From Anaspis maculata (Eukaryota; Arthropoda; Insecta; Coleoptera; Scraptiidae), in contig OX421968.1 of the NCBI GenBank assembly GCA_949128115.1, positions 53,895,423 to 53,959,422 of the forward strand: a stretch of DNA of 64,000 nt. The letters run 5' to 3'. A model generated the notes under the pieces. That model was given only the letters and a program-made list of their open reading frames with translations, had not been told where the DNA came from and ran no database searches. Below, one piece after another: positions 37,444 to 52,122 of the stretch (its first letter is position 1; each line of letters begins with the position of its first letter). A program made the position numbers and the translations under genes.

Positions 37444-40400
37444 ATGAATGTTTGACAAATCATTAACAAAGACGTCCTCTCCATGGACAAGTGTCAATAC
37501 CTGGGAAATGGACCATGGAAGACAAGAACTGATGGATGCTTTCGATTGCTATTACCATGTCTAACAATTTGAAACCGTTTTCGAATCGATCGGACAAAGT
37601 CGAGGGTTTCCACAATTTTTTTTGCAAGACAATAGCATAATAAATATAGCAAGGCAATATATTGAAATTTTGAATTTTCGATTGTATGCGATGACAGAGT
37701 TGTATCGTCATTGCTTTGAAATTACGTGAACAGCAAAATGTCCCTGCGTGAGTATTAACCATTAAAAATGAATGTTTGACAAATCATTAACAAAGACGTC
37801 CTCTCCATGGACAAGTGTCAATACCTGGGAAATGGACCATGGAAGACAAGAACTGATGGATGCTTTCGATTGCTATTACCATGTCTAACAATTTGAAACC
37901 GTTTTCGAATCGATCGGACAAAGTCGAGGGTTTCCACAATTTTTTTTGCAAGACAATAGCATAATAAATATAGCAAGGCAATATATTGAAATTTTGAATT
38001 TTCGATTGTATGCGATGACAGAGTTGTATCGTCATTGCTTTGAAATTACGGGAACACCAGAATGTCCCTGCGTGAGTATTAACCATTAAAAATGAATGTT
38101 TGACAAATAATTAACAAAGACGTCCTCTCCATGGAAAAGTGTCAATAACTGGGAAATGGACCATGGAAGACAAGAACTGATGGATGCTTTCGATTGCTAT
38201 TACCATGTCTAACAATTTGAAACCGTTTTCGAATCGATCGGACAAAGTCGAGGGTTTCCACAATTTTTTTTGCAAGACAATAGCATAATAAATATAGCAA
38301 GGCAATATTTTGAAATTTTGAATTTTCGATTGTATGCGATGACAGAGTTGTATCGTCATTGCTTTGAAATTACGTGAACAGCAAAATGTCCCTGCGTGAG
38401 TATTAACCATTAAAAATGAATGTTTGACAAATCATTAACAAAGACGTCCTCTCCATGGACAAGTGTCAATAACTGGGAAATGGACCATGGAGGCAAGAAC
38501 TGATGGATGCTTTCGATTGCTATTACCATGTCTAACAATTTGAAACCGTTTTCGAATCGATCGGACAAAGTCGAGGGTTTCCACAATTTTTTTTGCAAGA
38601 CAATAGCATAATAAATATAGCAAGGCAATATTTTGAAATTTTGAATTTTCGATTGTATGCGATGACAGAGTTGTATCGTCATTGCTTTGAAATTACGTGA
38701 ACAGCAAAATGTCCCTGCGTGAGTATTAACCATTAAAAATGAATGTTTGACAAATCATTAACAAAGACGTCCTCTCCATGGACAAGTGTCAATAACTGGG
38801 AAATGGACCATGGAGGCAAGAACTGATGGATGCTTTCGATTGCTATTACCATGTCTAACAATTTGAAACCGTTTTCGAATCGATCGGACAAAGTCGAGGG
38901 TTTCCACAATTTTTTTTGCAAGACAATAGCATAATAAATATAGCAAGGCAATATTTTGAAATTTTGAATTTTCGATTGTATGCGATGACAGAGTTGTATC
39001 GTCATTGCTTTGAAATTACGTGAACAGCAAAATGTCCCTGCGTGAGTATTAACCATTAAAAATGAATGTTTGACAAATCATTAACAAAGACGTCCTCTCC
39101 ATGGACAAGTGTCAATACCTGGGAAATGGACCATGGAAGACAAGAACTGATGGATGCTTTCGATTGCTATTACCATGTCTAACAATTTGAAACCGTTTTC
39201 GAATCGATCGGACAAAGTCGAGGGTTTCCACAATTTTTTTTGCAAGACAATAGCATAATAAATATAGCAAGGCAATATTTTGAAATTTTGAATTTTCGAT
39301 TGTATGCGATGACAGAGTTGTATCGTCATTGCTTTGAAATTACGTGAACAGCAAAATGTCCCTGCGTGAGTATTAACCATTAAAAATGAATGTTTGACAA
39401 ATCATTAACAAAGACGTCCTCTCCATGGACAAGTGTCAATAACTGGGAAATGGACCATGGAGGCAAGAACTGATGGATGCTTTCGATTGCTATTACCATG
39501 TCTAACAATTTGAAACCGTTTTCGAATCGATCGGACAAAGTCGAGGGTTTCCACAATTTTTTTTGCAAGACAATAGCATAATAAATATAGCAAGGCAATA
39601 TTTTGAAATTTTGAATTTTCGATTGTATGCGATGACAGAGTTGTATCGTCATTGCTTTGAAATTACGTGAACAGCAAAATGTCCCTGCGTGAGTATTAAC
39701 CATTAAAAATGAATGTTTGACAAATCATTAACAAAGACGTCCTCTCCATGGACAAGTGTCAATAACTGGGAAATGGACCATGGAGGCAAGAACTGATGGA
39801 TGCTTTCGATTGCTATTACCATGTCTAACAATTTGAAACCGTTTTCGAATCGATCGGACAAAGTCGAGGGTTTCCACAATTTTTTTTGCAAGACAATAGC
39901 ATAATAAATATAGCAAGGCAATATTTTGAAATTTTGAATTTTCGATTGTATGCGATGACAGAGTTGTATCGTCATTGCTTTGAAATTACGTGAACAGCAA
40001 AATGTCCCTGCGTGAGTATTAACCATTAAAAATGAATGTTTGACAAATCATTAACAAAGACGTCCTCTCCATGGAAAAGTGTCAATAACTGGGAAATGGA
40101 CCATGGAAGACAAGAACTGATGGATGCTTTCGATTGCTATTACCATGTCTAACAATTTGAAACCGTTTTCGAATCGATCGGACAAAGTCGAGGGTTTCCA
40201 CAATTTTTTTTGCAAGACAATAGCATAATAAATATAGCAAGGCAATATTTTGAAATTTTGAATTTTCGATTGTATGCGATGACAGAGTTGTATCGTCATT
40301 GCTTTGAAATTACGTGAACAGCAAAATGTCCCTGCGTGAGTATTAACCATTAAAAATGAATGTTTGACAAATCATTAACAAAGACGTCCTCTCCATGGAA

Positions 40401-43400
40401 AAGTGTCAATAACTGGGAAATGGACCATGGAAGACAAGAACTGATGGATGCTTTCGATTGCTATTACCATGTCTAACAATTTGAAACCGTTTTCGAATCG
40501 ATCGGACAAAGTCGAGGGTTTCCACAATTTTTTTTGCAAGACAATAGCATAATAAATATAGCAAGGCAATATTTTGAAATTTTGAATTTTTGATTGTATG
40601 CGATGACAGAGTTGTATCGTCATTGCTTTGAAATTACGTGAACAGCAAAATGTCCCTGCGTGAGTATTAACCATTAAAAATGAATGTTTGACAAATCATT
40701 AACAAAGACGTCCTCTCCATGGAAAAGTGTCAATAACTGGGAAATGGACCATGGAAGACAAGAACTGATGGATGCTTTCGATTGCTATTACCATGTCTAA
40801 CAATTTGAAACCGTTTTCGAATCGATCGGACAAAGTCGAGGGTTTCCACAATTTTTTTTGCAAGACAATAGCATAATAAATATAGCAAGGCAATATTTTG
40901 AAACTTTGAATTTTCGATTGTATGCGATGACAGAGTTGTATCGTCATTGCTTTGAAATTACGTGAACAGCAAAATGTCCCTGCGTGAGTATTAACCATTA
41001 AAAATGAATGTTTGACAAATCATTAACAAAGACGTCCTCTCCATGGACAAGTGTCAATAACTGGGAAATGGACCATGGAGGCAAGAACTGATGGATGCTT
41101 TCGATTGCTATTACCATGTCTAACAATTTGAAACCGTTTTCGAATCGATCGGACAAAGTCGAGGGTTTCCACAATTTTTTTTGCAAGACAATAGCATAAT
41201 AAATATAGCAAGGCAATATTTTGAAATTTTGAATTTTCGATTGTATGCGATGACAGAGTTGTATCGTCATTGCTTTGAAATTACGTGAACAGCAAAATGT
41301 CCCTGCGTGAGTATTAACCATTAAAAATGAATGTTTGACAAATCATTAACAAAGACGTCCTCTCCATGGAAAAGTGTCAATAACTGGGAAATGGACCATG
41401 GAAGACAAGAACTGATGGATGCTTTCGATTGCTATTACCATGTCTAACAATTTGAAACCGTTTTCGAATCGATCGGACAAAGTCGAGGGTTTCCACAATT
41501 TTTTTTGCAAGACAATAGCATAATAAATATAGCAAGGCAATATTTTGAAATTTTGAATTTTCGATTGTATGCGATGACAGAGTTGTATCGTCATTGCTTT
41601 GAAATTACGTGAACAGCAAAATGTCCCTGCGTGAGTATTAACCATTAAAAATGAATGTTTGACAAATCATTAACAAAGACGTCCTCTCCATGGAAAAGTG
41701 TCAATAACTGGGAAATGGACCATGGAAGACAAGAACTGATGGATGCTTTCGATTGCTATTACCATGTCTAACAATTTGAAACCGTTTTCGAATCGATCGG
41801 ACAAAGTCGAGGGTTTCCACAATTTTTTTTTGCAAGACAATAGCATAATAAATATAGCAAGGCAATATTTTGAAATTTTGAATTTTCGATTGTATGCGAT
41901 GACAGAGTTGTATCGTCATTGCTTTGAAATTACGTGAACAGCAAAATGTCCCTGCGTGAGTATTAACCATTAAAAATGAATGTTTGACAAATCATTAACA
42001 AAGACGTCCTCTCCATGGAAAAGTGTCAATAACTGGGAAATGGACCATGGAAGACAAGAACTGATGGATGCTTTCGATTGCTATTACCATGTCTAACAAT
42101 TTGAAACCGTTTTCGAATCGATCGGACAAAGTCGAAGTTTTCCACAATTTTTTTTGCAAGGCAAGGCAAGATTTTGAAATTTTGAATTTTCGATTTAATG
42201 CGATGACAGAGTTGTATCGTCATTGCTTTGAAATTACGTGAACAGCAAAATGTCCCTGCGTGAGTATTAACCATTAAAAATGAATGTTTGACAAATCATT
42301 AACAAAGACGTCCTCTCCATGGACAAGTGCCAATAACTGGGAAATGGACCATGGAAGACAAGAACTGATGGATGCTTTCGATTGCTATTACCATGTCTAA
42401 CAATTTGAAACCGTTTTCGAATCGATCGGACAAAGTCGAAGTTTTCCACAATTTTTTTTGCAAGGCAAGATTTTGAAATTTTGAATTTTCGATTTAATGC
42501 GATGACAGAGTTGTATAGTCATTGCTTTGAAATTACGTGAACAGCAAAATGTCCCTGCGTGAGTATTAACCATTAAAAATGAATGTTTGACAAATCATTA
42601 ACAAAGACGTCCTCTCCATGGACAAGTGTCAATACCTGGGAAATGGACCATGGAAGACAAGAACTGATGGATGCTTTCGATTGCTATTACCATGTCTAAC
42701 AATTTGAAACCGTTTTCGAATCGATCGGACAAAGTCGAGGGTTTCCACAATTTTTTTTGCAAGACAATAGCATAATAAATATAGCAAGGCAATATATTGA
42801 AATTTTGAATTTTCGATTGTATGCGATGACAGAGTTGTATCGTCATTGCTTTGAAATTACGTGAACAGCAAAATGTCCCTGCGTGAGTATTAACCATTAA
42901 AAATGAATGTTTGACAAATCATTAACAAAGACGTCCTCTCCATGGACAAGTGTCAATACCTGGGAAATGGACCATGGAAGACAAGAACTGATGGATGCTT
43001 TCGATTGCTATTACCATGTCTAACAATTTGAAACCGTTTTCGAATCGATCGGACAAAGTCGAGGGTTTCCACAATTTTTTTTGCAAGACAATAGCATAAT
43101 AAATATAGCAAGGCAATATTTTGAAATTTTGAATTTTCGATTGTATGCGATGACAGAGTTGTATCGTCATTGCTTTGAAATTACGTGAACAGCAAAATGT
43201 CCCTGCGTGAGTATTAACCATTAAAAATGAATGTTTGACAAATCATTAACAAAGACGTCCTCTCCATGGAAAAGTGTCAATAACTGGGAAATGGACCATG
43301 GAAGACAAGAACTGATGGATGCTTTCGATTGCTATTACCATGTCTAACAATTTGAAACCGTTTTCGAATCGATCGGACAAAGTCGAGGGTTTCCACAATT

Positions 43401-46400
43401 TTTTTTGCAAGACAATAGCATAATAAATATAGCAAGGCAATATTTTGAAATTTTGAATTTTCGATTGTATGCGATGACAGAGTTGTATCGTCATTGCTTT
43501 GAAATTACGTGAACAGCAAAATGTCCCTGCGTGAGTATTAACCATTAAAAATGAATGTTTGACAAATCATTAACAAAGACGTCCTCTCCATGGACAAGTG
43601 TCAATAACTGGGAAATGGACCATGGAGGCAAGAACTGATGGATGCTTTCGATTGCTATTACCATGTCTAACAATTTGAAACCGTTTTCGAATCGATCGGA
43701 CAAAGTCGAGGGTTTCCACAATTTTTTTTGCAAGACAATAGCATAATAAATATAGCAAGGCAATATTTTGAAATTTTGAATTTTCGATTGTATGCGATGA
43801 CAGAGTTGTATCGTCATTGCTTTGAAATTACGTGAACAGCAAAATGTCCCTGCGTGAGTATTAACCATTAAAAATGAATGTTTGACAAATCATTAACAAA
43901 GACGTCCTCTCCATGGACAAGTGTCAATAACTGGGAAATGGACCATGGAGGCAAGAACTGATGGATGCTTTCGATTGCTATTACCATGTCTAACAATTTG
44001 AAACCGTTTTCGAATCGATCGGACAAAGTCGAGGGTTTCCACAATTTTTTTTGCAAGACAATAGCATAATAAATATAGCAAGGCAATATTTTGAAATTTT
44101 GAATTTTCGATTGTATGCGATGACAGAGTTGTATCGTCATTGCTTTGAAATTACGTGAACAGCAAAATGTCCCTGCGTGAGTATTAACCATTAAAAATGA
44201 ATGTTTGACAAATCATTAACAAAGACGTCCTCTCCATGGACAAGTGTCAATACCTGGGAAATGGACCATGGAAGACAAGAACTGATGGATGCTTTCGATT
44301 GCTATTACCATGTCTAACAATTTGAAACCGTTTTCGAATCGATCGGACAAAGTCGAGGGTTTCCACAATTTTTTTTGCAAGACAATAGCATAATAAATAT
44401 AGCAAGGCAATATTTTGAAATTTTGAATTTTCGATTGTATGCGATGACAGAGTTGTATCGTCATTGCTTTGAAATTACGTGAACAGCAAAATGTCCCTGC
44501 GTGAGTATTAACCATTAAAAATGAATGTTTGACAAATCATTAACAAAGACGTCCTCTCCATGGACAAGTGTCAATAACTGGGAAATGGACCATGGAGGCA
44601 AGAACTGATGGATGCTTTCGATTGCTATTACCATGTCTAACAATTTGAAACCGTTTTCGAATCGATCGGACAAAGTCGAGGGTTTCCACAATTTTTTTTG
44701 CAAGACAATAGCATAATAAATATAGCAAGGCAATATTTTGAAATTTTGAATTTTCGATTGTATGCGATGACAGAGTTGTATCGTCATTGCTTTGAAATTA
44801 CGTGAACAGCAAAATGTCCCTGCGTGAGTATTAACCATTAAAAATGAATGTTTGACAAATCATTAACAAAGACGTCCTCTCCATGGACAAGTGTCAATAA
44901 CTGGGAAATGGACCATGGAGGCAAGAACTGATGGATGCTTTCGATTGCTATTACCATGTCTAACAATTTGAAACCGTTTTCGAATCGATCGGACAAAGTC
45001 GAGGGTTTCCACAATTTTTTTTGCAAGACAATAGCATAATAAATATAGCAAGGCAATATTTTGAAATTTTGAATTTTCGATTGTATGCGATGACAGAGTT
45101 GTATCGTCATTGCTTTGAAATTACGTGAACAGCAAAATGTCCCTGCGTGAGTATTAACCATTAAAAATGAATGTTTGACAAATCATTAACAAAGACGTCC
45201 TCTCCATGGAAAAGTGTCAATAACTGGGAAATGGACCATGGAAGACAAGAACTGATGGATGCTTTCGATTGCTATTACCATGTCTAACAATTTGAAACCG
45301 TTTTCGAATCGATCGGACAAAGTCGAGGGTTTCCACAATTTTTTTTGCAAGACAATAGCATAATAAATATAGCAAGGCAATATTTTGAAATTTTGAATTT
45401 TCGATTGTATGCGATGACAGAGTTGTATCGTCATTGCTTTGAAATTACGTGAACAGCAAAATGTCCCTGCGTGAGTATTAACCATTAAAAATGAATGTTT
45501 GACAAATCATTAACAAAGACGTCCTCTCCATGGAAAAGTGTCAATAACTGGGAAATGGACCATGGAAGACAAGAACTGATGGATGCTTTCGATTGCTATT
45601 ACCATGTCTAACAATTTGAAACCGTTTTCGAATCGATCGGACAAAGTCGAGGGTTTCCACAATTTTTTTTGCAAGACAATAGCATAATAAATATAGCAAG
45701 GCAATATTTTGAAATTTTGAATTTTTGATTGTATGCGATGACAGAGTTGTATCGTCATTGCTTTGAAATTACGTGAACAGCAAAATGTCCCTGCGTGAGT
45801 ATTAACCATTAAAAATGAATGTTTGACAAATCATTAACAAAGACGTCCTCTCCATGGAAAAGTGTCAATAACTGGGAAATGGACCATGGAAGACAAGAAC
45901 TGATGGATGCTTTCGATTGCTATTACCATGTCTAACAATTTGAAACCGTTTTCGAATCGATCGGACAAAGTCGAGGGTTTCCACAATTTTTTTTGCAAGA
46001 CAATAGCATAATAAATATAGCAAGGCAATATTTTGAAACTTTGAATTTTCGATTGTATGCGATGACAGAGTTGTATCGTCATTGCTTTGAAATTACGTGA
46101 ACAGCAAAATGTCCCTGCGTGAGTATTAACCATTAAAAATGAATGTTTGACAAATCATTAACAAAGACGTCCTCTCCATGGACAAGTGTCAATAACTGGG
46201 AAATGGACCATGGAGGCAAGAACTGATGGATGCTTTCGATTGCTATTACCATGTCTAACAATTTGAAACCGTTTTCGAATCGATCGGACAAAGTCGAGGG
46301 TTTCCACAATTTTTTTTGCAAGACAATAGCATAATAAATATAGCAAGGCAATATTTTGAAATTTTGAATTTTCGATTGTATGCGATGACAGAGTTGTATC

Positions 46401-47713
46401 GTCATTGCTTTGAAATTACGTGAACAGCAAAATGTCCCTGCGTGAGTATTAACCATTAAAAATGAATGTTTGACAAATCATTAACAAAGACGTCCTCTCC
46501 ATGGAAAAGTGTCAATAACTGGGAAATGGACCATGGAAGACAAGAACTGATGGATGCTTTCGATTGCTATTACCATGTCTAACAATTTGAAACCGTTTTC
46601 GAATCGATCGGACAAAGTCGAGGGTTTCCACAATTTTTTTTGCAAGACAATAGCATAATAAATATAGCAAGGCAATATTTTGAAATTTTGAATTTTCGAT
46701 TGTATGCGATGACAGAGTTGTATCGTCATTGCTTTGAAATTACGTGAACAGCAAAATGTCCCTGCGTGAGTATTAACCATTAAAAATGAATGTTTGACAA
46801 ATCATTAACAAAGACGTCCTCTCCATGGAAAAGTGTCAATAACTGGGAAATGGACCATGGAAGACAAGAACTGATGGATGCTTTCGATTGCTATTACCAT
46901 GTCTAACAATTTGAAACCGTTTTCGAATCGATCGGACAAAGTCGAGGGTTTCCACAATTTTTTTTTGCAAGACAATAGCATAATAAATATAGCAAGGCAA
47001 TATTTTGAAATTTTGAATTTTCGATTGTATGCGATGACAGAGTTGTATCGTCATTGCTTTGAAATTACGTGAACAGCAAAATGTCCCTGCGTGAGTATTA
47101 ACCATTAAAAATGAATGTTTGACAAATCATTAACAAAGACGTCCTCTCCATGGAAAAGTGTCAATAACTGGGAAATGGACCATGGAAGACAAGAACTGAT
47201 GGATGCTTTCGATTGCTATTACCATGTCTAACAATTTGAAACCGTTTTCGAATCGATCGGACAAAGTCGAAGTTTTCCACAATTTTTTTTGCAAGGCAAG
47301 GCAAGATTTTGAAATTTTGAATTTTCGATTTAATGCGATGACAGAGTTGTATCGTCATTGCTTTGAAATTACGTGAACAGCAAAATGTCCCTGCGTGAGT
47401 ATTAACCATTAAAAATGAATGTTTGACAAATCATTAACAAAGACGTCCTCTCCATGGACAAGTGCCAATAACTGGGAAATGGACCATGGAAGACAAGAAC
47501 TGATGGATGCTTTCGATTGCTATTACCATGTCTAACAATTTGAAACCGTTTTCGAATCGATCGGACAAAGTCGAAGTTTTCCACAATTTTTTTTGCAAGG
47601 CAAGATTTTGAAATTTTGAATTTTCGATTTAATGCGATGACAGAGTTGTATAGTCATTGCTTTGAAATTACGTGAACAGCAAAATGTCCCTGCGTGAGTA
47701 TTAACCATTAAAA
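37444..47713 (+). repeat. 5,135-bp 16-mer higher-order repeat, two copies
   Basis: Sixteen monomers, mostly 323/324 bp plus one 304 and one 299, occupy 37444-42578 and repeat at 42579-47713. Private single-base variants sit at exactly 5,135-base offset: GAATTTTTGATT at 40591 and 45726, and GAAACTTTG at 40904 and 46039. The copies differ clearly only in the second monomer, which in copy one has an AATATATTGAAA variant, ACGGGAACACCAG and AAATAATTAAC. A shorter 10-monomer relative precedes them at about 34255-37443. Confidence 0.92.
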
Positions 47714-49331
47714 ATGAATGTTTGACAAATCATTAACAAAGACGTCCTCTCCATGGACAAGTGTCAATACCTGGGAAATGGACCATGGAAGACAAGAACT
47801 GATGGATGCTTTCGATTGCTATTACCATGTCTAACAATTTGAAACCGTTTTCGAATCGATCGGACAAAGTCGAGGGTTTCCACAATTTTTTTTGCAAGAC
47901 AATAGCATAATAAATATAGCAAGGCAATATATTGAAATTTTGAATTTTCGATTGTATGCGATGACAGAGTTGTATCGTCATTGCTTTGAAATTACGTGAA
48001 CAGCAAAATGTCCCTGCGTGAGTATTAACCATTAAAAATGAATGTTTGACAAATCATTAACAAAGACGTCCTCTCCATGGACAAGTGTCAATACCTGGGA
48101 AATGGACCATGGAAGACAAGAACTGATGGATGCTTTCGATTGCTATTACCATGTCTAACAATTTGAAACCGTTTTCGAATCGATCGGACAAAGTCGAGGG
48201 TTTCCACAATTTTTTTTGCAAGACAATAGCATAATAAATATAGCAAGGCAATATTTTGAAATTTTGAATTTTCGATTGTATGCGATGACAGAGTTGTATC
48301 GTCATTGCTTTGAAATTACGTGAACAGCAAAATGTCCCTGCGTGAGTATTAACCATTAAAAATGAATGTTTGACAAATCATTAACAAAGACGTCCTCTCC
48401 ATGGAAAAGTGTCAATAACTGGGAAATGGACCATGGAAGACAAGAACTGATGGATGCTTTCGATTGCTATTACCATGTCTAACAATTTGAAACCGTTTTC
48501 GAATCGATCGGACAAAGTCGAGGGTTTCCACAATTTTTTTTGCAAGACAATAGCATAATAAATATAGCAAGGCAATATTTTGAAATTTTGAATTTTCGAT
48601 TGTATGCGATGACAGAGTTGTATCGTCATTGCTTTGAAATTACGTGAACAGCAAAATGTCCCTGCGTGAGTATTAACCATTAAAAATGAATGTTTGACAA
48701 ATCATTAACAAAGACGTCCTCTCCATGGACAAGTGTCAATAACTGGGAAATGGACCATGGAGGCAAGAACTGATGGATGCTTTCGATTGCTATTACCATG
48801 TCTAACAATTTGAAACCGTTTTCGAATCGATCGGACAAAGTCGAGGGTTTCCACAATTTTTTTTGCAAGACAATAGCATAATAAATATAGCAAGGCAATA
48901 TTTTGAAATTTTGAATTTTCGATTGTATGCGATGACAGAGTTGTATCGTCATTGCTTTGAAATTACGTGAACAGCAAAATGTCCCTGCGTGAGTATTAAC
49001 CATTAAAAATGAATGTTTGACAAATCATTAACAAAGACGTCCTCTCCATGGACAAGTGTCAATAACTGGGAAATGGACCATGGAGGCAAGAACTGATGGA
49101 TGCTTTCGATTGCTATTACCATGTCTAACAATTTGAAACCGTTTTCGAATCGATCGGACAAAGTCGAGGGTTTCCACAATTTTTTTTGCAAGACAATAGC
49201 ATAATAAATATAGCAAGGCAATATTTTGAAATTTTGAATTTTCGATTGTATGCGATGACAGAGTTGTATCGTCATTGCTTTGAAATTACGTGAACAGCAA
49301 AATGTCCCTGCGTGAGTATTAACCATTAAAA
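47714..49331 (+). repeat. partial third copy of the 5,135-bp unit
   Basis: The first five monomers of the 16-mer are repeated again at the same offset, including the AATATATTGAAA monomer at the start. The order then breaks to 323-bp units with AACACCAGAATG ends and GGAGACAAG. The break marks a recombination endpoint close to the monomer boundary at 49331. Confidence 0.8.
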
Positions 49332-50286
49332 ATGAATGTTTGACAAATCATTAACAAAGACGTCCTCTCCATGGACAAGTGTCAATAACTGGGAAATGGA
49401 CCATGGAGGCAAGAACTGATGGATGCTTTCGATTGCTATTACCATGTCTAACAATTTGAAACCGTTTTCGAATCGATCGGACAAAGTCGAGGGTTTCCAC
49501 AATTTTTTTTGCAAGACAATAGCATAATAAATATAGCAAGGCAATATTTTGAAATTTTGAATTTTCGATTTAATGCGATGACAGAGTTGTATCGTCATTG
49601 CTTTGAAATTACGTGAACACCAGAATGTCCCTGCGTGAGTATTTACCATTAAAAATGAATGTTTGACAAATCATTAACAAAGACGTCCTCTCCATGGACA
49701 AGTGTCAATAACTGGGAAATGGACCATGGAGACAAGAACTGATGGATGCTTTCGATTGCTATTACCATGTCTAACAATTTGAAACCGTTTTCGAATCGAT
49801 CGGACAAAGTCGAGGGTTTCCACAATTTTTTTTGCAAGACAATAGCATAATAAATATAGCAAGGCAATATTTTGAAATTTTGAATTTTCGATTTAATGCG
49901 ATGACAGAGTTGTATCGTCATTGCTTTGAAATTACGTGAACACCAGAATGTCCCTGCGTGAGTATTTACCATTAAAAATGAATGTTTGACAAATCATTAA
50001 CAAAGACGTCCTCTCCATGGACAAGTGTCAATAACTGGGAAATGGACCATGGAGACAAGAACTGATGGATGCTTTCGATTGCTATTACCATGTCTAACAA
50101 TTTGAAACCGTTTTCGAATCGATCGGACAAAGTCGAAGTTTTCCACAATTTTTTTTGCAAGGCTATAGCAAGGCAATATTTTGAAATTTTGAATTTTCGA
50201 TTTTATGCGATGACAGAGTTGTATCGTCATTGCTTTGAAATTACGTGAACAGCAAAATGTCCCTGCGTGAGTATTTACCATTAAAA

Positions 50287-52122
50287 ATGAATGTTTGACA
50301 AATCATTAACAAAGACGTCCTCTCCATGGAAAAGTGTCAATAACTGGGAAATGGACCATGGAAGACAAGAACTGATGGATGCTTTCGATTGCTATTACCA
50401 TGTCTAACAATTTGAAACCGTTTTCGAATCGATCGGACAAAGTCGAAGTTTTCCACAATTTTTTTTGCAAGGCAAGGCAAGATTTTGAAATTTTGAATTT
50501 TCGATTTAATGCGATGACAGAGTTGTATCGTCATTGCTTTGAAATTACGTGAACACCAGAATGTCCCTGCGTGAGTATTTACCATTAAAAATGAATGTTT
50601 GACAAATCATTAACAAAGACGTCCTCTCCATGGAAAAGTGTCAATAACTGGGAAATGGACCATGGAAGACAAGAACTGATGGATGCTTTCGATTGCTATT
50701 ACCATGTCTAACAATTTGAAACCGTTTTCGAATCGATCGGACAAAGTCGAAGTTTTCCACAATTTTTTTTGCAAGGCAAGGCAAGATTTTGAAATTTTGA
50801 ATTTTCGATTTAATGCGATGACAGAGTTGTATCGTCATTGCTTTGAAATTACGTGAACACCAGAATGTCCCTGCGTGAGTATTTACCATTAAAAATGAAT
50901 GTTTGACAAATCATTAACAAAGACGTCCTCTCCATGGAAAAGTGTCAATAACTGGGAAATGGACCATGGAAGACAAGAACTGATGGATGCTTTCGATTGC
51001 TATTACCATGTCTAACAATTTGAAACCGTTTTCGAATCGATCGGACAAAGTCGAAGTTTTCCACAATTTTTTTTGCAAGGCTATAGCAAGGCAATATTTT
51101 GAAATTTTGAATTTTCGATTTTATGCGATGACAGAGTTGTATCGTCATTGCTTTGAAATTACGTGAACAGCAAAATGTCCCTGCGTGAGTATTTACCATT
51201 AAAAATGAATGTTTGACAAATCATTAACAAAGACGTCCTCTCCATGGAAAAGTGTCAATAACTGGGAAATGGACCATGGAAGACAAGAACTGATGGATGC
51301 TTTCGATTGCTATTACCATGTCTAACAATTTGAAACCGTTTTCGAATCGATCGGACAAAGTCGAAGTTTTCCACAATTTTTTTTGCAAGGCAAGGCAAGA
51401 TTTTGAAATTTTGAATTTTCGATTTAATGCGATGACAGAGTTGTATCGTCATTGCTTTGAAATTACGTGAACACCAGAATGTCCCTGCGTGAGTATTTAC
51501 CATTAAAAATGAATGTTTGACAAATCATTAACAAAGACGTCCTCTCCATGGAAAAGTGTCAATAACTGGGAAATGGACCATGGAAGACAAGAACTGATGG
51601 ATGCTTTCGATTGCTATTACCATGTCTAACAATTTGAAACCGTTTTCGAATCGATCGGACAAAGTCGAAGTTTTCCACAATTTTTTTTGCAAGGCAAGGC
51701 AAGATTTTGAAATTTTGAATTTTCGATTTAATGCGATGACAGAGTTGTATCGTCATTGCTTTGAAATTACGTGAACACCAGAATGTCCCTGCGTGAGTAT
51801 TTACCATTAAAAATGAATGTTTGACAAATCATTAACAAAGACGTCCTCTCCATGGAAAAGTGTCAATAACTGGGAAATGGACCATGGAAGACAAGAACTG
51901 ATGGATGCTTTCGATTGCTATTACCATGTCTAACAATTTGAAACCGTTTTCGAATCGATCGGACAAAGTCGAAGTTTTCCACAATTTTTTTTGCAAGGCT
52001 ATAGCAAGGCAATATTTTGAAATTTTGAATTTTCGATTTTATGCGATGACAGAGTTGTATCGTCATTGCTTTGAAATTACGTGAACAGCAAAATGTCCCT
52101 GCGTGAGTATTTACCATTAAAA
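50287..52122 (+). repeat. 918-bp trimer, two tandem copies
   Basis: Monomer lengths 304, 304 and 310 repeat at 50287-51204 and 51205-52122. The two 304-bp members carry GCAAGGCAAGGCAAG and AACACCAGAATG. The 310-bp member has GGCTATAGCAAGGCAATATTTT and AACAGCAAAATG. Confidence 0.85.
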
